Source: an uncultured Eubacteriales bacterium
GTDB lineage: Bacteria > Bacillota_A > Clostridia > Christensenellales > Aristaeellaceae
Length of the DNA stretch: 9,226 bases
Direction: 5' to 3'
Assembly: GCA_902795555.1 (NCBI GenBank)
Contig: CADBLV010000266.1
Location: forward strand, 1 to 9,226
Below the pieces are notes generated by a model that saw only the letters and a list, made by a program, of their open reading frames with translations, searched no databases and was not told the origin of the DNA. Below, one piece after another: positions 1-7,300 of this stretch; the first letter of the stretch is position 1, and each line of letters opens with the position of its first letter. The position numbers were made by a program, and so were the translations under genes.

Positions 1-63
1 ACCGGCACACCCACAAGGGGGAAGGGCCAGAGCCCTGCCCTTCCCTTGTTAGGGAATGCCGGT
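1..63. other. 63-nt strongly base-paired segment (long hairpin)
   Basis: The first and last 7 nt are perfect complements (ACCGGCA at 1-7, TGCCGGT at 57-63). Inside them CCC (10-12) can pair with GGG (52-54). The core is a 12-bp stem formed by 14-27 and 37-48, interrupted only by a two-G bulge at 20-21, with loop 28-36. No T-run follows on either strand, so it does not look like a standard intrinsic terminator. It could be the end of a small RNA, a processed 3' end of an upstream transcript, or an interspersed repeat. The outer stem may continue to the left of the window. The pairing is seen directly; the role is unknown. Confidence 0.5.
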
Positions 64-109
64 GCTATACGTAGACGAGAAGAAACGAAGAAGAAGGAGG
101 TCGAGAAAA

Positions 110-217
110 ATGCGAAACGCCATACGAGGGTCGTCCCCATCGTTCCTTCCTCGTTCCGAAGCCAGTTTCACACGAATTTGGTTTCACACGATCGGCGAAA
201 TCGTCGGGAAGCGTTGA
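110..217 (+). CDS. possible 35-aa small ORF with strong Shine-Dalgarno
   Basis: An ATG lies 9 nt after AAGGAGG (94-100), a near-perfect ribosome-binding site set in a purine-rich tract (about 74-109). The peptide begins MRNAIRGSSPSF and ends at TGA 215-217. It has no recognisable domain, signal peptide or membrane segment, and two copies of the GTTTCACACGA repeat fall within it. Because that repeat occurs in different frames along the region, the DNA motif rather than the peptide seems to be what is kept. It may be a leader peptide, a remnant of a gene, or untranslated. The function is unknown; the only support is the quality of the ribosome-binding site. Confidence 0.2.
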   Translation: MRNAIRGSSPSFLPRSEASFTRIWFHTIGEIVGKR

Positions 218-362
218 TTTATCTGCGTTTTGCGGGGATTGGCGGTTCCACACGACGCGGAGAGGGGGAAAACGGTGAATTCGGAAAACGTTGTAAAACA
301 AGGCTTTGCGGGCTGCTTCGGTTTCACACGATTCGTGTGGAACCAGGCGCGGTTTCACACGA
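165..362. repeat. cluster of 11-nt GTTTCACACGA repeats (5 direct, 1 inverted)
   Basis: Direct copies of GTTTCACACGA start at 165, 181, 321 and 352, and a one-base variant GTTCCACACGA is at 245-255. An inverted copy of the variant, TCGTGTGGAAC, is at 333-343. Start-to-start distances are 16, 64, 76 and 31 nt, so this is not a CRISPR array or a regular tandem repeat. The copies fall in different reading frames, which argues that they act as DNA or RNA rather than as protein code. I did not see the motif elsewhere in the window. It could be a set of protein-binding sites or a degenerate lineage-specific intergenic repeat. Confidence 0.7.
320..344. other. 11-bp near-perfect palindrome made by two facing repeat copies
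   Basis: GGTTTCACACG at 320-330 faces CGTGTGGAACC at 334-344 across a 3-nt ATT loop. All 11 positions pair in RNA if one G-U pair is allowed. As DNA it is an operator-like dyad, and as RNA a stable hairpin. No T-run follows, so an intrinsic terminator is unlikely. The inverted arm could equally pair with any of the direct copies at 165, 181, 245 or 352, giving alternative folds. Confidence 0.6.
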
Positions 363-388
363 CACAGAGAGGGAGGAGTTACATATAA

Positions 389-436
389 ATGAAGAGAGCG
401 ATATGTCGAACGACTGACCACTGGCTAAATTCATGA
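389..436 (+). CDS. possible 15-aa leader-like ORF with strong Shine-Dalgarno
   Basis: An ATG is preceded by GGGAGGAG (371-378) at 10 nt spacing. The peptide reads MKRAICRTTDHWLNS and stops at TGA 434-436, followed at once by a run of seven T (439-445). After the TGA the same frame stays open for 75 more codons to TAA 662-664, but that stretch runs through the lysC promoter and the second repeat family, so read-through into a real protein is doubtful. No stem strong enough for a terminator precedes the T-run. It may be a leader peptide or the start of a decayed gene. Confidence 0.15.
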   Translation: MKRAICRTTDHWLNS

Positions 437-440
437 TATT

Positions 441-551
441 TTTTTGCACTCAAAATTTTTGCACTCGTTGGAACACGAGGAAAGCAAAAGGTTCAGGAGG
501 CATTCGGCACGGTTCAGGCGCTCCGATTTTTACACCTCAATTTTTGCACTC
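441..551. repeat. TTTTTGCACTC short repeats (3 copies plus one variant)
   Basis: Exact copies of TTTTTGCACTC lie at 441-451, 456-466 and 541-551. The first two are 15 nt apart start to start. A diverged copy, TTTTTACACCTC, is at 527-538 and is also followed by AA. The surrounding 420-560 stretch is richer in A/T than the flanking genes. The copies fall in different frames, so this is a nucleotide-level repeat. The function is unknown. Together with the GTTTCACACGA family it fills most of the otherwise gene-free 5' region. Confidence 0.55.
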
Positions 552-637
552 AATGCGAAAATGGTTACATTGAAGATGCGCTTTGTAAGCGATCCACAAG
601 TTTCATGCGTGAACCGTGCGACGCGGGCGTGAAATGC

Positions 638-667
638 TTGACACAAAAAGGCTTCCGGCGTTAAAAT
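638..667 (+). promoter_or_regulatory. sigma-A-type promoter of the lysC-rmlD pair
   Basis: A perfect -35 TTGACA (638-643) is separated by 18 nt from -10 TAAAAT (662-667, five of six matches to TATAAT). Transcription would begin near 674, leaving a leader of about 40 nt before the GTG start. That is too short for the roughly 170-nt lysine riboswitch that often precedes lysC in Firmicutes, and no T-box motif is present. Regulation is therefore more likely by feedback on the enzyme or by a protein acting at the upstream repeats. The hexamers are seen; the start site is inferred. Confidence 0.8.
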
Positions 668-701
668 AGAGGTTGGTCTGTATCCGATGTATGGAAACGA
701 T

Positions 702-707
702 GGAGGG
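702..707 (+). promoter_or_regulatory. Shine-Dalgarno site that fixes the lysC start
   Basis: GGAGGG lies 6 nt upstream of the GTG at 714. The in-frame ATG at 687 lies only about 13 nt after the predicted transcription start and has no ribosome-binding site. The GTG start also places the conserved VTKFGGSS motif at residues 6-13, as usual for aspartate kinases. Confidence 0.8.
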
Positions 708-713
708 AATTTC

Positions 714-2036
714 GTGCTTGAATGTATTGTGACAAAATTCGGCGGCAGCTCCCTGGCTACCGACGAGCAGTTTCGAAAGGTACGCAGCATTCTGGAGCTG
801 GAGCCGACAAGGCGGTATCTTGTACCCAGCGCTCCGGGAAAACGATTTGATGGCGACGAAAAGGTGACGGATCTTCTGTATGAATGCTTCCGGCTGGCTT
901 CCGAGGGGAAGAGCATCACGGACGCTTTCAGCAAGATTCGGGAGCGGTACACGGCCATTGCCCGTGGGCTTCATCTGAAGGTCGATCTCGAGAGCGAACT
1001 GGAAGCCGTTGAAAAAGGGATTCTCGGCGGAAAGGGAAAAGACTGGTGCGCCAGCCGCGGGGAGTATCTCTGCGGGCTGCTGATGGCAGATTATCTGGGA
1101 TGGAAATTTGTGGACGCGGCCGACGGGATCGTTTTTTATGAGGACGGGCGGCTGAACGACGGAAAGACGCAGGAGAAGCTCTCCGCGCTGCTTGCCGACG
1201 GACAAAGCGCCGTGATTCCCGGATTTTACGGAGCGACGGAGGACGGCGTGGTTCGCACCTTCTCCCGGGGCGGAAGCGACATCACCGGGGCGCTTGTTTC
1301 CCGGGCCGTTGGGGCGGACGTTTATGAAAACTGGACGGACGTTTCCGGATTTCTGATGGCGGATCCGCGGATTATCGACGGGCCGGCGGAGATTTCCAGC
1401 ATCACCTACAATGAGCTGCGGGAATTGAGCAACATGGGCGCGAGCGTTCTTCACGAGTACGCCCTGTTCCCCGTGCATCAGGCCGGGATCCCGACCAATA
1501 TCCGAAACACCAACAAGCCCTATCATCCCGGAACGATGATCTGCAAGAACCCGCCGCAGGAGATTTCCGTGCCCACCATCACAGGGATTGCCGGGCACAA
1601 GGGATACACCGTGATCAACATCGAAAAGAACATGATGAACAGCGAAGTCGGATTCGGACGGAAGGTGCTGCAGATTCTGGAAGACCGCGGCATTCCGTTT
1701 GAGCACATGCCGACCGGCATCGACAGCATGTGCGTCGTCGTGAAGAGCGACCTGCTGACGCCGTGGCTCGACGAGGTTGTGGCGGAGATTGAAAAGCTGG
1801 TCGACGGCGCCGGAAGCGTGTCCGTGATGGATCAGCTGAGCATCATCGCGACGGTCGGACGCGGGATGGTTCACAACTGCGGAACGGCAGCCCGGCTTTT
1901 CAAGGCCATGAGCAAGGCGCGGATCAACGTTCGAATGATCGACCAGGGAAGCAGCGAACTGAGCATCATCGTCGGCGTGAACGATGCCGACTTTGAAGCC
2001 ACCATCCACGCGATCTATCACGAATTTGTTGCCTGA
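714..2036 (+). CDS. lysC: aspartate kinase (aspartokinase), 440 aa
   Basis: This cytoplasmic enzyme phosphorylates L-aspartate with ATP to 4-phospho-L-aspartate, the first step towards lysine (and diaminopimelate), threonine and methionine. The amino-acid-kinase domain fills residues 1 to about 280. It shows VTKFGGSS (6-13, ATP/phosphate loop), SRGEYL (114-119, substrate binding), FSRGGSDITGALVS (184-197), WTDVSGFLMADPR (207-219) and TNIRNTN (261-267). Two ACT-type regulatory domains follow, at about 295-360 and 372-435 (LSIIATVGRGM; INVRMIDQGSSELSIIVGV), so end-product feedback inhibition is likely. The length is normal for the monofunctional class, and there is no fused homoserine dehydrogenase. 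The GTG start is chosen for its ribosome-binding site. A strong promoter lies just upstream and rmlD follows after 42 nt. Which end product inhibits it cannot be read from the sequence. Confidence 0.95.
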   Translation: MLECIVTKFGGSSLATDEQFRKVRSILELEPTRRYLVPSAPGKRFDGDEKVTDLLYECFRLASEGKSITDAFSKIRERYTAIARGLHLKVDLESELEAVEKGILGGKGKDWCASRGEYLCGLLMADYLGWKFVDAADGIVFYEDGRLNDGKTQEKLSALLADGQSAVIPGFYGATEDGVVRTFSRGGSDITGALVSRAVGADVYENWTDVSGFLMADPRIIDGPAEISSITYNELRELSNMGASVLHEYALFPVHQAGIPTNIRNTNKPYHPGTMICKNPPQEISVPTITGIAGHKGYTVINIEKNMMNSEVGFGRKVLQILEDRGIPFEHMPTGIDSMCVVVKSDLLTPWLDEVVAEIEKLVDGAGSVSVMDQLSIIATVGRGMVHNCGTAARLFKAMSKARINVRMIDQGSSELSIIVGVNDADFEATIHAIYHEFVA

Positions 2037-2078
2037 GCGACGAACCGGACGGAAACAAACGAAGGAGATTGAACACTC

Positions 2079-2930
2079 ATGATGAAGGTGTTGGTGACCG
2101 GAGGGTTGGGCCAGCTGGGGCAGGATGTGCTGGAAGCGCTTGAACGGCGGAACATTCCGTGCCTGGGCGTGGATCGGGACGATTTCGACCTGACCCATGG
2201 GGAGGATGTTTCGCGGTTTGTCGCGGACTATGCCCCGACGGCCATTGTTCACTGCGCTGCCTATACCGCCGTGGATCGGGCGGAGAAGGAGCCGGAAGTC
2301 TGCTGTGCCATCAACGGGATGGGAACGATGAACATCGTTCGGGCCGCCAACGCCTGCGGCGCAAAGATGGTTTACATCTCCACGGACTACGTTTTTAACG
2401 GCACGGGAACACGGCCCTGGGAGCCGGAGGACGAGACCGAACCCCTGAACGTTTACGGACTGAGCAAGGCCCAGGGAGAGACGGCCGTCCGGAGCCTGCT
2501 GAAACGATTCTTCATTTTACGGACGAGCTGGGTTTTCGGAGCGCATGGGAACAACTTCGTGCGCACGATGCTGCGGCTGGGCGCGGAGAAAAGCGAGCTG
2601 CGAGTAGTTGGCGACCAGATCGGAAGCCCCACTTATACCCGGGACCTGGCCGCGCTGATCGTCGAGATGATTCAGACCGGAAAATACGGCATTTATCACG
2701 CGCGGAATGAGGGATTTATCAGCTGGGCCGAATTTGCGGAGATGATTATGCGGAAGGCGAAGCTGCCCTGCCGGATCATCCCGATTCCCTCGGCGGAATA
2801 TCCCACGGCCGCAAGGCGGCCGCTGAATTCCCGGATGAACGGAAGCAAAATTCAGGCGAACGGGTTTACGCCCCTTCCCTCCGTGGAAGACGCTCTGGAT
2901 CGATTTTTGCGGGAGATCGGCACCCTATAA
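2079..2930 (+). CDS. rfbD: dTDP-4-dehydrorhamnose reductase family protein, 283 aa
   Basis: This NAD(P)H-dependent reductase of the extended SDR fold would carry out the last step of dTDP-L-rhamnose synthesis, reducing dTDP-4-dehydrorhamnose. Visible motifs are the nucleotide-binding GGLGQLG (8-14), HCAAYTAVDRAE (58-69), STDYVFNG (101-108), and the catalytic set Thr102, Tyr126 and Lys130 (VYGLSK). RTSWVFG (148-154), GDQIGSPTYTRDLA (178-191) and the C-terminal RRPLNSRM (246-253) are RmlD-family signatures. Length matches the family (about 280-300 aa). The ATG at 2079 follows AAGGAG (2062-2067) at 11 nt; a second ATG at 2082 is an alternative. It lies 42 nt after lysC and ends before a terminator. 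No rmlA, rmlB or rmlC is in the window, so the true substrate could be another nucleotide sugar. Confidence 0.9.
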   Translation: MMKVLVTGGLGQLGQDVLEALERRNIPCLGVDRDDFDLTHGEDVSRFVADYAPTAIVHCAAYTAVDRAEKEPEVCCAINGMGTMNIVRAANACGAKMVYISTDYVFNGTGTRPWEPEDETEPLNVYGLSKAQGETAVRSLLKRFFILRTSWVFGAHGNNFVRTMLRLGAEKSELRVVGDQIGSPTYTRDLAALIVEMIQTGKYGIYHARNEGFISWAEFAEMIMRKAKLPCRIIPIPSAEYPTAARRPLNSRMNGSKIQANGFTPLPSVEDALDRFLREIGTL

Positions 2931-2960
2931 GCAGAATTTGGAACAGGCAACCGAATGTCG

Positions 2961-2991
2961 GGGGCGCGAAGCTATTCGCGCTCCTTTATTT
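2961..2991 (+). terminator. rho-independent terminator of lysC-rmlD
   Basis: GGGGCGCGAA (2961-2970) and TTCGCGCTCC (2975-2984) form a 10-bp stem with one G-U pair and the loop GCTA. TTTATTT (2985-2991) follows on the plus strand. It lies 30 nt after the rmlD stop. The loop and right arm double as the stop codon and last codons of rluD on the opposite strand. No T-run follows the stem on the minus strand, so efficient termination is expected only for the plus-strand transcript. Confidence 0.85.
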
Positions 2992-3886
2992 CATTCATTT
3001 CCAGGCCGCGGATGAAATCCGCCGGAAGGGGGGCCCGGAAGGTCATCGGGGCATGGGTCCGGGGATGCTCGAAAGAAAGCGACCAGGCATGGAGCATCAG
3101 GCAGGGAACGCGGGCGCCCCGGGCGATTCCGTAAATCGGATCGCCACAGAGCGGATGGCCGATGCTTTTCAGATGGACCCGGATCTGATGCGTCCGGCCT
3201 GTAAGGATTTGCACATCCAGGAAGGCGCAGTTTCTGCCCTGATCCAGAACCCGCCAGAGGGTGACAGCCGGGCGGCCGGCCGGATCGATCGCCATTTTTT
3301 TCCGGTCCTTTTTGCTTCGGGCCAGGGGCGCTTCGATTCGACCCGTTGGCTCCTTCAAGACTCCCTCCGCCAGAGCGCGATAATGCTTTTCGATTTTCCT
3401 GTTTCGCAGCATATCCGAGAGCGCCAGCTGGGTTTCGTCATTTTTCGCCACAAGCAGGAGCCCGCTGGTGTCCTTATCCAGGCGATGCACAATTCCGGGA
3501 CGCATTTCCCCGTTGATTCCGCCCAGGGAAGACAGCCCGGCCAGGAGAGCGTTAACCAGCGTTCCGGAATCATGGCCGGCGGCAGGATGAACCACCATTC
3601 CGCGGGGCTTGTTGATCACGGCGAACCCCTCCTCCTCATAAATGATTTCCAGAGGGAGGTCTTCCGGAAGGAGGGCCGTTTCCTTCGGCGGGGGAATCAC
3701 GAGAGAGAGGCAGGTCCCGGGAGGCGGCTTTTCTCCGGCCTTGCGGGCAGGGGTTTGCTCCAGGAAGCAACAGCCCTGTTCGATCAGGGCGGCCACCCGG
3801 GAACGGCTCAGGCCCGAGGCTTCGGAAAGGACCACATCCAGACGACGGCCGTCCGCAACGACCCGCAGGATATTTTCCTGATTCAT
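2972..3886 (-). CDS. rluD: RluA/RluD-family 23S rRNA pseudouridine synthase, 304 aa
   Basis: This enzyme converts specific uridines in large-subunit rRNA to pseudouridine in the cytoplasm. The N-terminus carries an S4 RNA-binding domain (about 13-60, RRLDVVLSEASGLSRSRVAALI). The catalytic domain follows with INKPRGMVVHPAAG (91-104), HRLDKDTSGLLLVAKND (134-150, catalytic Asp137 by family analogy) and GRTHQIRVHL (230-239). Domain order and length fit the RluD/YlyB group. The start at 3886 has AGGTGA (3894-3899) 7 nt upstream; 66 in-frame codons further upstream overlap lspA and look unlike the family. It is last in the pth-mfd-lspA-rluD cluster, 25 nt after lspA. The exact rRNA sites (RluD-type 1911/1915/1917 or others) are not decided by the sequence. 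Confidence 0.93.
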   Translation of the reverse strand: MNQENILRVVADGRRLDVVLSEASGLSRSRVAALIEQGCCFLEQTPARKAGEKPPPGTCLSLVIPPPKETALLPEDLPLEIIYEEEGFAVINKPRGMVVHPAAGHDSGTLVNALLAGLSSLGGINGEMRPGIVHRLDKDTSGLLLVAKNDETQLALSDMLRNRKIEKHYRALAEGVLKEPTGRIEAPLARSKKDRKKMAIDPAGRPAVTLWRVLDQGRNCAFLDVQILTGRTHQIRVHLKSIGHPLCGDPIYGIARGARVPCLMLHAWSLSFEHPRTHAPMTFRAPLPADFIRGLEMNEIKERE

Positions 3887-3911
3887 AATCCAATCACCTG
3901 TTTTCTGTTTC

Positions 3912-4367
3912 CTATGCGTTTTCGGAGGGCTGCTTTCCGAAAAGAAGCGCCACCATGACGCCCGCGCAGCCCACGGAAAGGAAAAGATCCGCCAGATTAA
4001 AGACCGGGAAATCGACAAAAAGAAGCTCCAGCATATCCGGGACATAGCCCAGGAAAAACCGGTCCAGCATATTGCCCACGGCACCGCCCAGCATCATCAT
4101 GAGGCATACCGTCACCGGGAGGGAAAAGCGCCGCCGCCGAAGAAACCACACTGCCGCGAGCACCAGGGCCAGGCTCAGGAAGCCCAGAAGAAGAGGCTCG
4201 CCGGAGAGGAAGCTGAAGGCGATTCCTTCATTTTTCACCAGTCTGAGCCGGAGCACTTTGGGAATGAGGACGAGCCCTTCCGCCGGAAGGGAGGGGGCAG
4301 CCATTTTCAGCGCCCGATCCAGGACAAGAACGAGAACCGCGATCCAGAACGCACGCCGCTTTTTCAC
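3912..4367 (-). CDS. lspA: lipoprotein signal peptidase (signal peptidase II), 151 aa
   Basis: This membrane aspartyl protease removes the signal peptide from prolipoproteins after diacylglycerol has been added to the lipobox cysteine. Four hydrophobic segments are visible, at about 6-20, 57-76, 84-102 and 125-144. Family motifs are DRALK (17-21), the NEGIAFS box (46-52), GNMLDR with catalytic Asp102, and VFNLAD with catalytic Asp127. Length is typical. The start is GTG, and its GTGA overlaps the mfd stop (TGA) by 4 nt. An AAGGTAGG sequence lies 5 nt upstream of the start (4373-4380), so translation is probably coupled to mfd. The lspA-rluD pair is common in Firmicutes. Confidence 0.93.
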   Translation of the reverse strand: MKKRRAFWIAVLVLVLDRALKMAAPSLPAEGLVLIPKVLRLRLVKNEGIAFSFLSGEPLLLGFLSLALVLAAVWFLRRRRFSLPVTVCLMMMLGGAVGNMLDRFFLGYVPDMLELLFVDFPVFNLADLFLSVGCAGVMVALLFGKQPSENA

Positions 4368-7300
4368 GAAAGCCTACCTTCCTTTCCTGACAATTCCCGA
4401 TCGGGAACAGCATCCGGGGAGGATTCCGATGATTCGGAAGCATCCGCCCGGGAAAGCCTGTCGATGGCGCGATTCAGCCTGCCGAGCACCCGCAGCGCAT
4501 CCCGAAGAGCCTGCTCATCGGAAGGCGGGACATCCCGCAGAACGAGGGTGGCCGTGGAACGGCGGGAAAGCGCGAGACGGGCGTCCGCCTCCGAGAGGGC
4601 CTGCAGGAAAACCATCGGAGAGGGAACGGACTTTTCATCCAGCCGCATGATGAGTCCTTCCTTTCCGCGGGAGACCGCGGCGATTCCCACCCGATTGGCC
4701 AGGGCCCGCAGCTGGCTGACATCCAGGAGGATCTGCACCTGCGGCGGGAGAAGGCCGTAACGGTCGATCAGCTCGTCAGTAACATCCGCGCGATCCTCAT
4801 CGGTCTGGATCGAAGCGATCCGCTTATACATTTCCATCCGCTGCTTTTCCTCGGAGACATAATCCCCGGGCAGATAGGCATCGACTCGAAGATTGACGCG
4901 GGTTTCCAGCTCGCGGGGAACCTCACGGCCACTGACCTCCGCGAGCGTTTCCTCCATGAGCCTGCAATACATATCATAGCCGACAGTGGCCAGATGGCCA
5001 TGCTGTTCGGGACCGAGAATGTTGCCGGCACCGCGGATTTCCAGATCCCGGAGGGCGATTCGGAACCCCGCGCCGAACTCCGTAAATTCCCGAATCGCCT
5101 CCAGGCGCTGCTGGGCGGCTTCGGAGAGGAGATGAGACGGACGCACCGTGAAATAAGCATAGGCCTGCCGGTTGCTTCGTCCGACCCGGCCCCGAAGCTG
5201 ATACAGCTGTGAAAGGCCGAAACGCTCGGCATCATAGACAATGAGCGTGTTTGCAGAGGGAACGTCCAGGCCGTTTTCGATGATCGTCGTGCAAAGAAGG
5301 ACATCATAATTCCCATTATAGAAATCCAGCATGACATCCTCCAGGCCGTGCTCGGACATCTGACCATGGGCCACGCCGATCCGAACCTCGGGAACCAGGG
5401 CACGGAGCCGGGTATAGAAGGACTCGATGGACTGGACCCTGTTGTAGAGAAAATAGACCTGTCCCGAACGTCCTGCTTCCCGGAGAATCGCATCCCGAAT
5501 CAGGGCATCGGAATATTCCGTGACCACAGTCTGAACCGGAATCCGCTCCTCCGGAGGCGTTTCCAGGACAGACATATCCCGGATGCCCGTCATGCTCATA
5601 TGAAGGGTTCGGGGGATCGGCGTTGCGGACAGCGTGAGCACATCCACCTGGCGCTTCATGTTTTTGATGATCTCTTTATGGGCGACGCCGAACCGCTGCT
5701 CCTCATCCACGATCAGGAGACCCAGATCCTTGAATTTCACATCTTTTCCCAGGAGCCTGTGCGTGCCGACAATGATGTCCACCTGGCCCGCGGCCAGCTT
5801 CTCGAGCACCTGCCGCTGCTCCTTCGGCGTGCGGAAGCGGGAAAGATATTCCACGCGGGCCCCTGTATGCTGAAAGCGCTTCTGAATCGTATGATAATGC
5901 TGCTGGACGAGAATCGTGGTCGGGGCCAGGAGCGCCACCTGTTTGTTGTCCACCACCGCCTTGAAGGCCGCCCGAAGACTGACCTCGGTTTTTCCGTAGC
6001 CCACATCGCCGCAGAGGAGGCGATCCATATTCCGATTGGATTCCATATCCTCGGTGATTTCCCGAACCGACTGAGCCTGATCGGGCGTGAGCTCCCAGGG
6101 GAATTCATCCTCAAATTCCCTTTGCCAGGCCGTGTCCGGGCTGAAAGCGTAGCCGGTGTTCTGCGAACGCTCCGCATAGAGATTTTTCAAATCGAAGGCA
6201 AGCTTTTTCAAGCCCTCTTTGACCCGGCCCTTCTGACGCGCCCATTCTCCGCCGCCCAGGCGGGTGATTTTCGGAGGCTGGGAAGGATTGCCGATGTACC
6301 GCTGGACCCGGCTGAGCTGCTCGACGGGAACATAGAGCTTGTCATTGCCCGCATAGAGAATCAGGAGATAATCCCGCCAGGCTCCTTCGGACTGGATGCG
6401 GGTGATTCCCTGAAAGATGCCCACGCCGTGATCCTCATGGACAACGTAATCCCCTGTTTTCAGATCTGTGAAAGTCGAGATGCGCTCGCCCGCGTGACGA
6501 CGGGATTTGGCGCGGCGATAGCCTTCGCCCCAGATATCCGCATCGCTGACAACGACAATCTGAGCGTCTTTCAGCCAGAAGCCGCGGGAAAGCGTGGCAG
6601 GGAGGACAGCCTCCGCTTCGACCCCCATCTCCTTCAGACTTTCCCGGAGACGGTCTCCCCGGGAAGCGCCGCCGCTGAGCAGGAAAACCTTCTGACCGGC
6701 TTCACGCCAGGAAACCATGTCGTCCCGGAGGAGGCGCATCTGACCGTGATAGCCGGGAAGGGAGACTGCATCGACGGAAATCACCTGATCCGGACGAATT
6801 CCCCCCAGGGAGAGCAGCATCTCCGTGACGAGTGCCATGGGCACCCGGGCCAGCTCGTCCAGCACCTGTTCCCATGGGGCCAGAAGGGCAGACTGGGCAG
6901 AAACCGCTTCCCGGCGGGAAACAGCGTTTTCAAGATCCTGGGCGAAACCTTCCTGCCGATCGGAAACGCGGGTTCGGAGACGGTCCGGCTCGCACAGGAT
7001 GACCAGATCCGGACAGAACCAGTCGGCCAGCGTGGCTGTATGATCCGTCAGGACCGGCAGCCAGGCCCGCATGCGTCGGAAGGGCAGGCCGGCCTGCAGG
7101 TTTTCCGCCTCCTGCATCAGACGGGAAAGGCGGAGAGAGGAGGCAGAAGAAGCATCAGAAGGGGAAGCAGGGACCACGGCGGAAGAAGCGGAAACCGGAG
7201 CGGAAAGCACATCGGAGATTCCCGGCTCATCGTCGTCATCCGGCAGGGGCGGAAGATCCGGCAGGAGGGAGAAGGAGGAAAAAGCCAAATCGGCCGCAGC

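Noticed and set aside
165..362. CRISPR array
   Set aside because: The repeat is only 11 nt, spacings vary from 16 to 76 nt, one copy is inverted, and there are no cas genes.
46..417. 123-codon plus-strand frame starting at TTG
   Set aside because: It starts inside the 63-nt hairpin without a ribosome-binding site. Its content is a basic low-information sequence shaped by repeats that occur in different frames.
389..445. Intrinsic terminator before the T-run at 439-445
   Set aside because: No stable GC-rich stem lies immediately upstream of the seven T residues.
444..632. 62-codon plus-strand frame starting at TTG
   Set aside because: The start is inside a TTTTTGCACTC repeat with no Shine-Dalgarno site, and the frame is made largely of repeat and pre-promoter sequence.
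603..2252. 549-codon minus-strand open frame
   Set aside because: It is antisense to lysC and the start of rmlD, both of which are clear from motifs. It has no recognisable domain and crosses the lysC promoter.
3887..4084. 66-residue N-terminal extension of the RluD-family protein
   Set aside because: It lies inside lspA in another frame, and the family N-terminus with its own ribosome-binding site begins at 3886.
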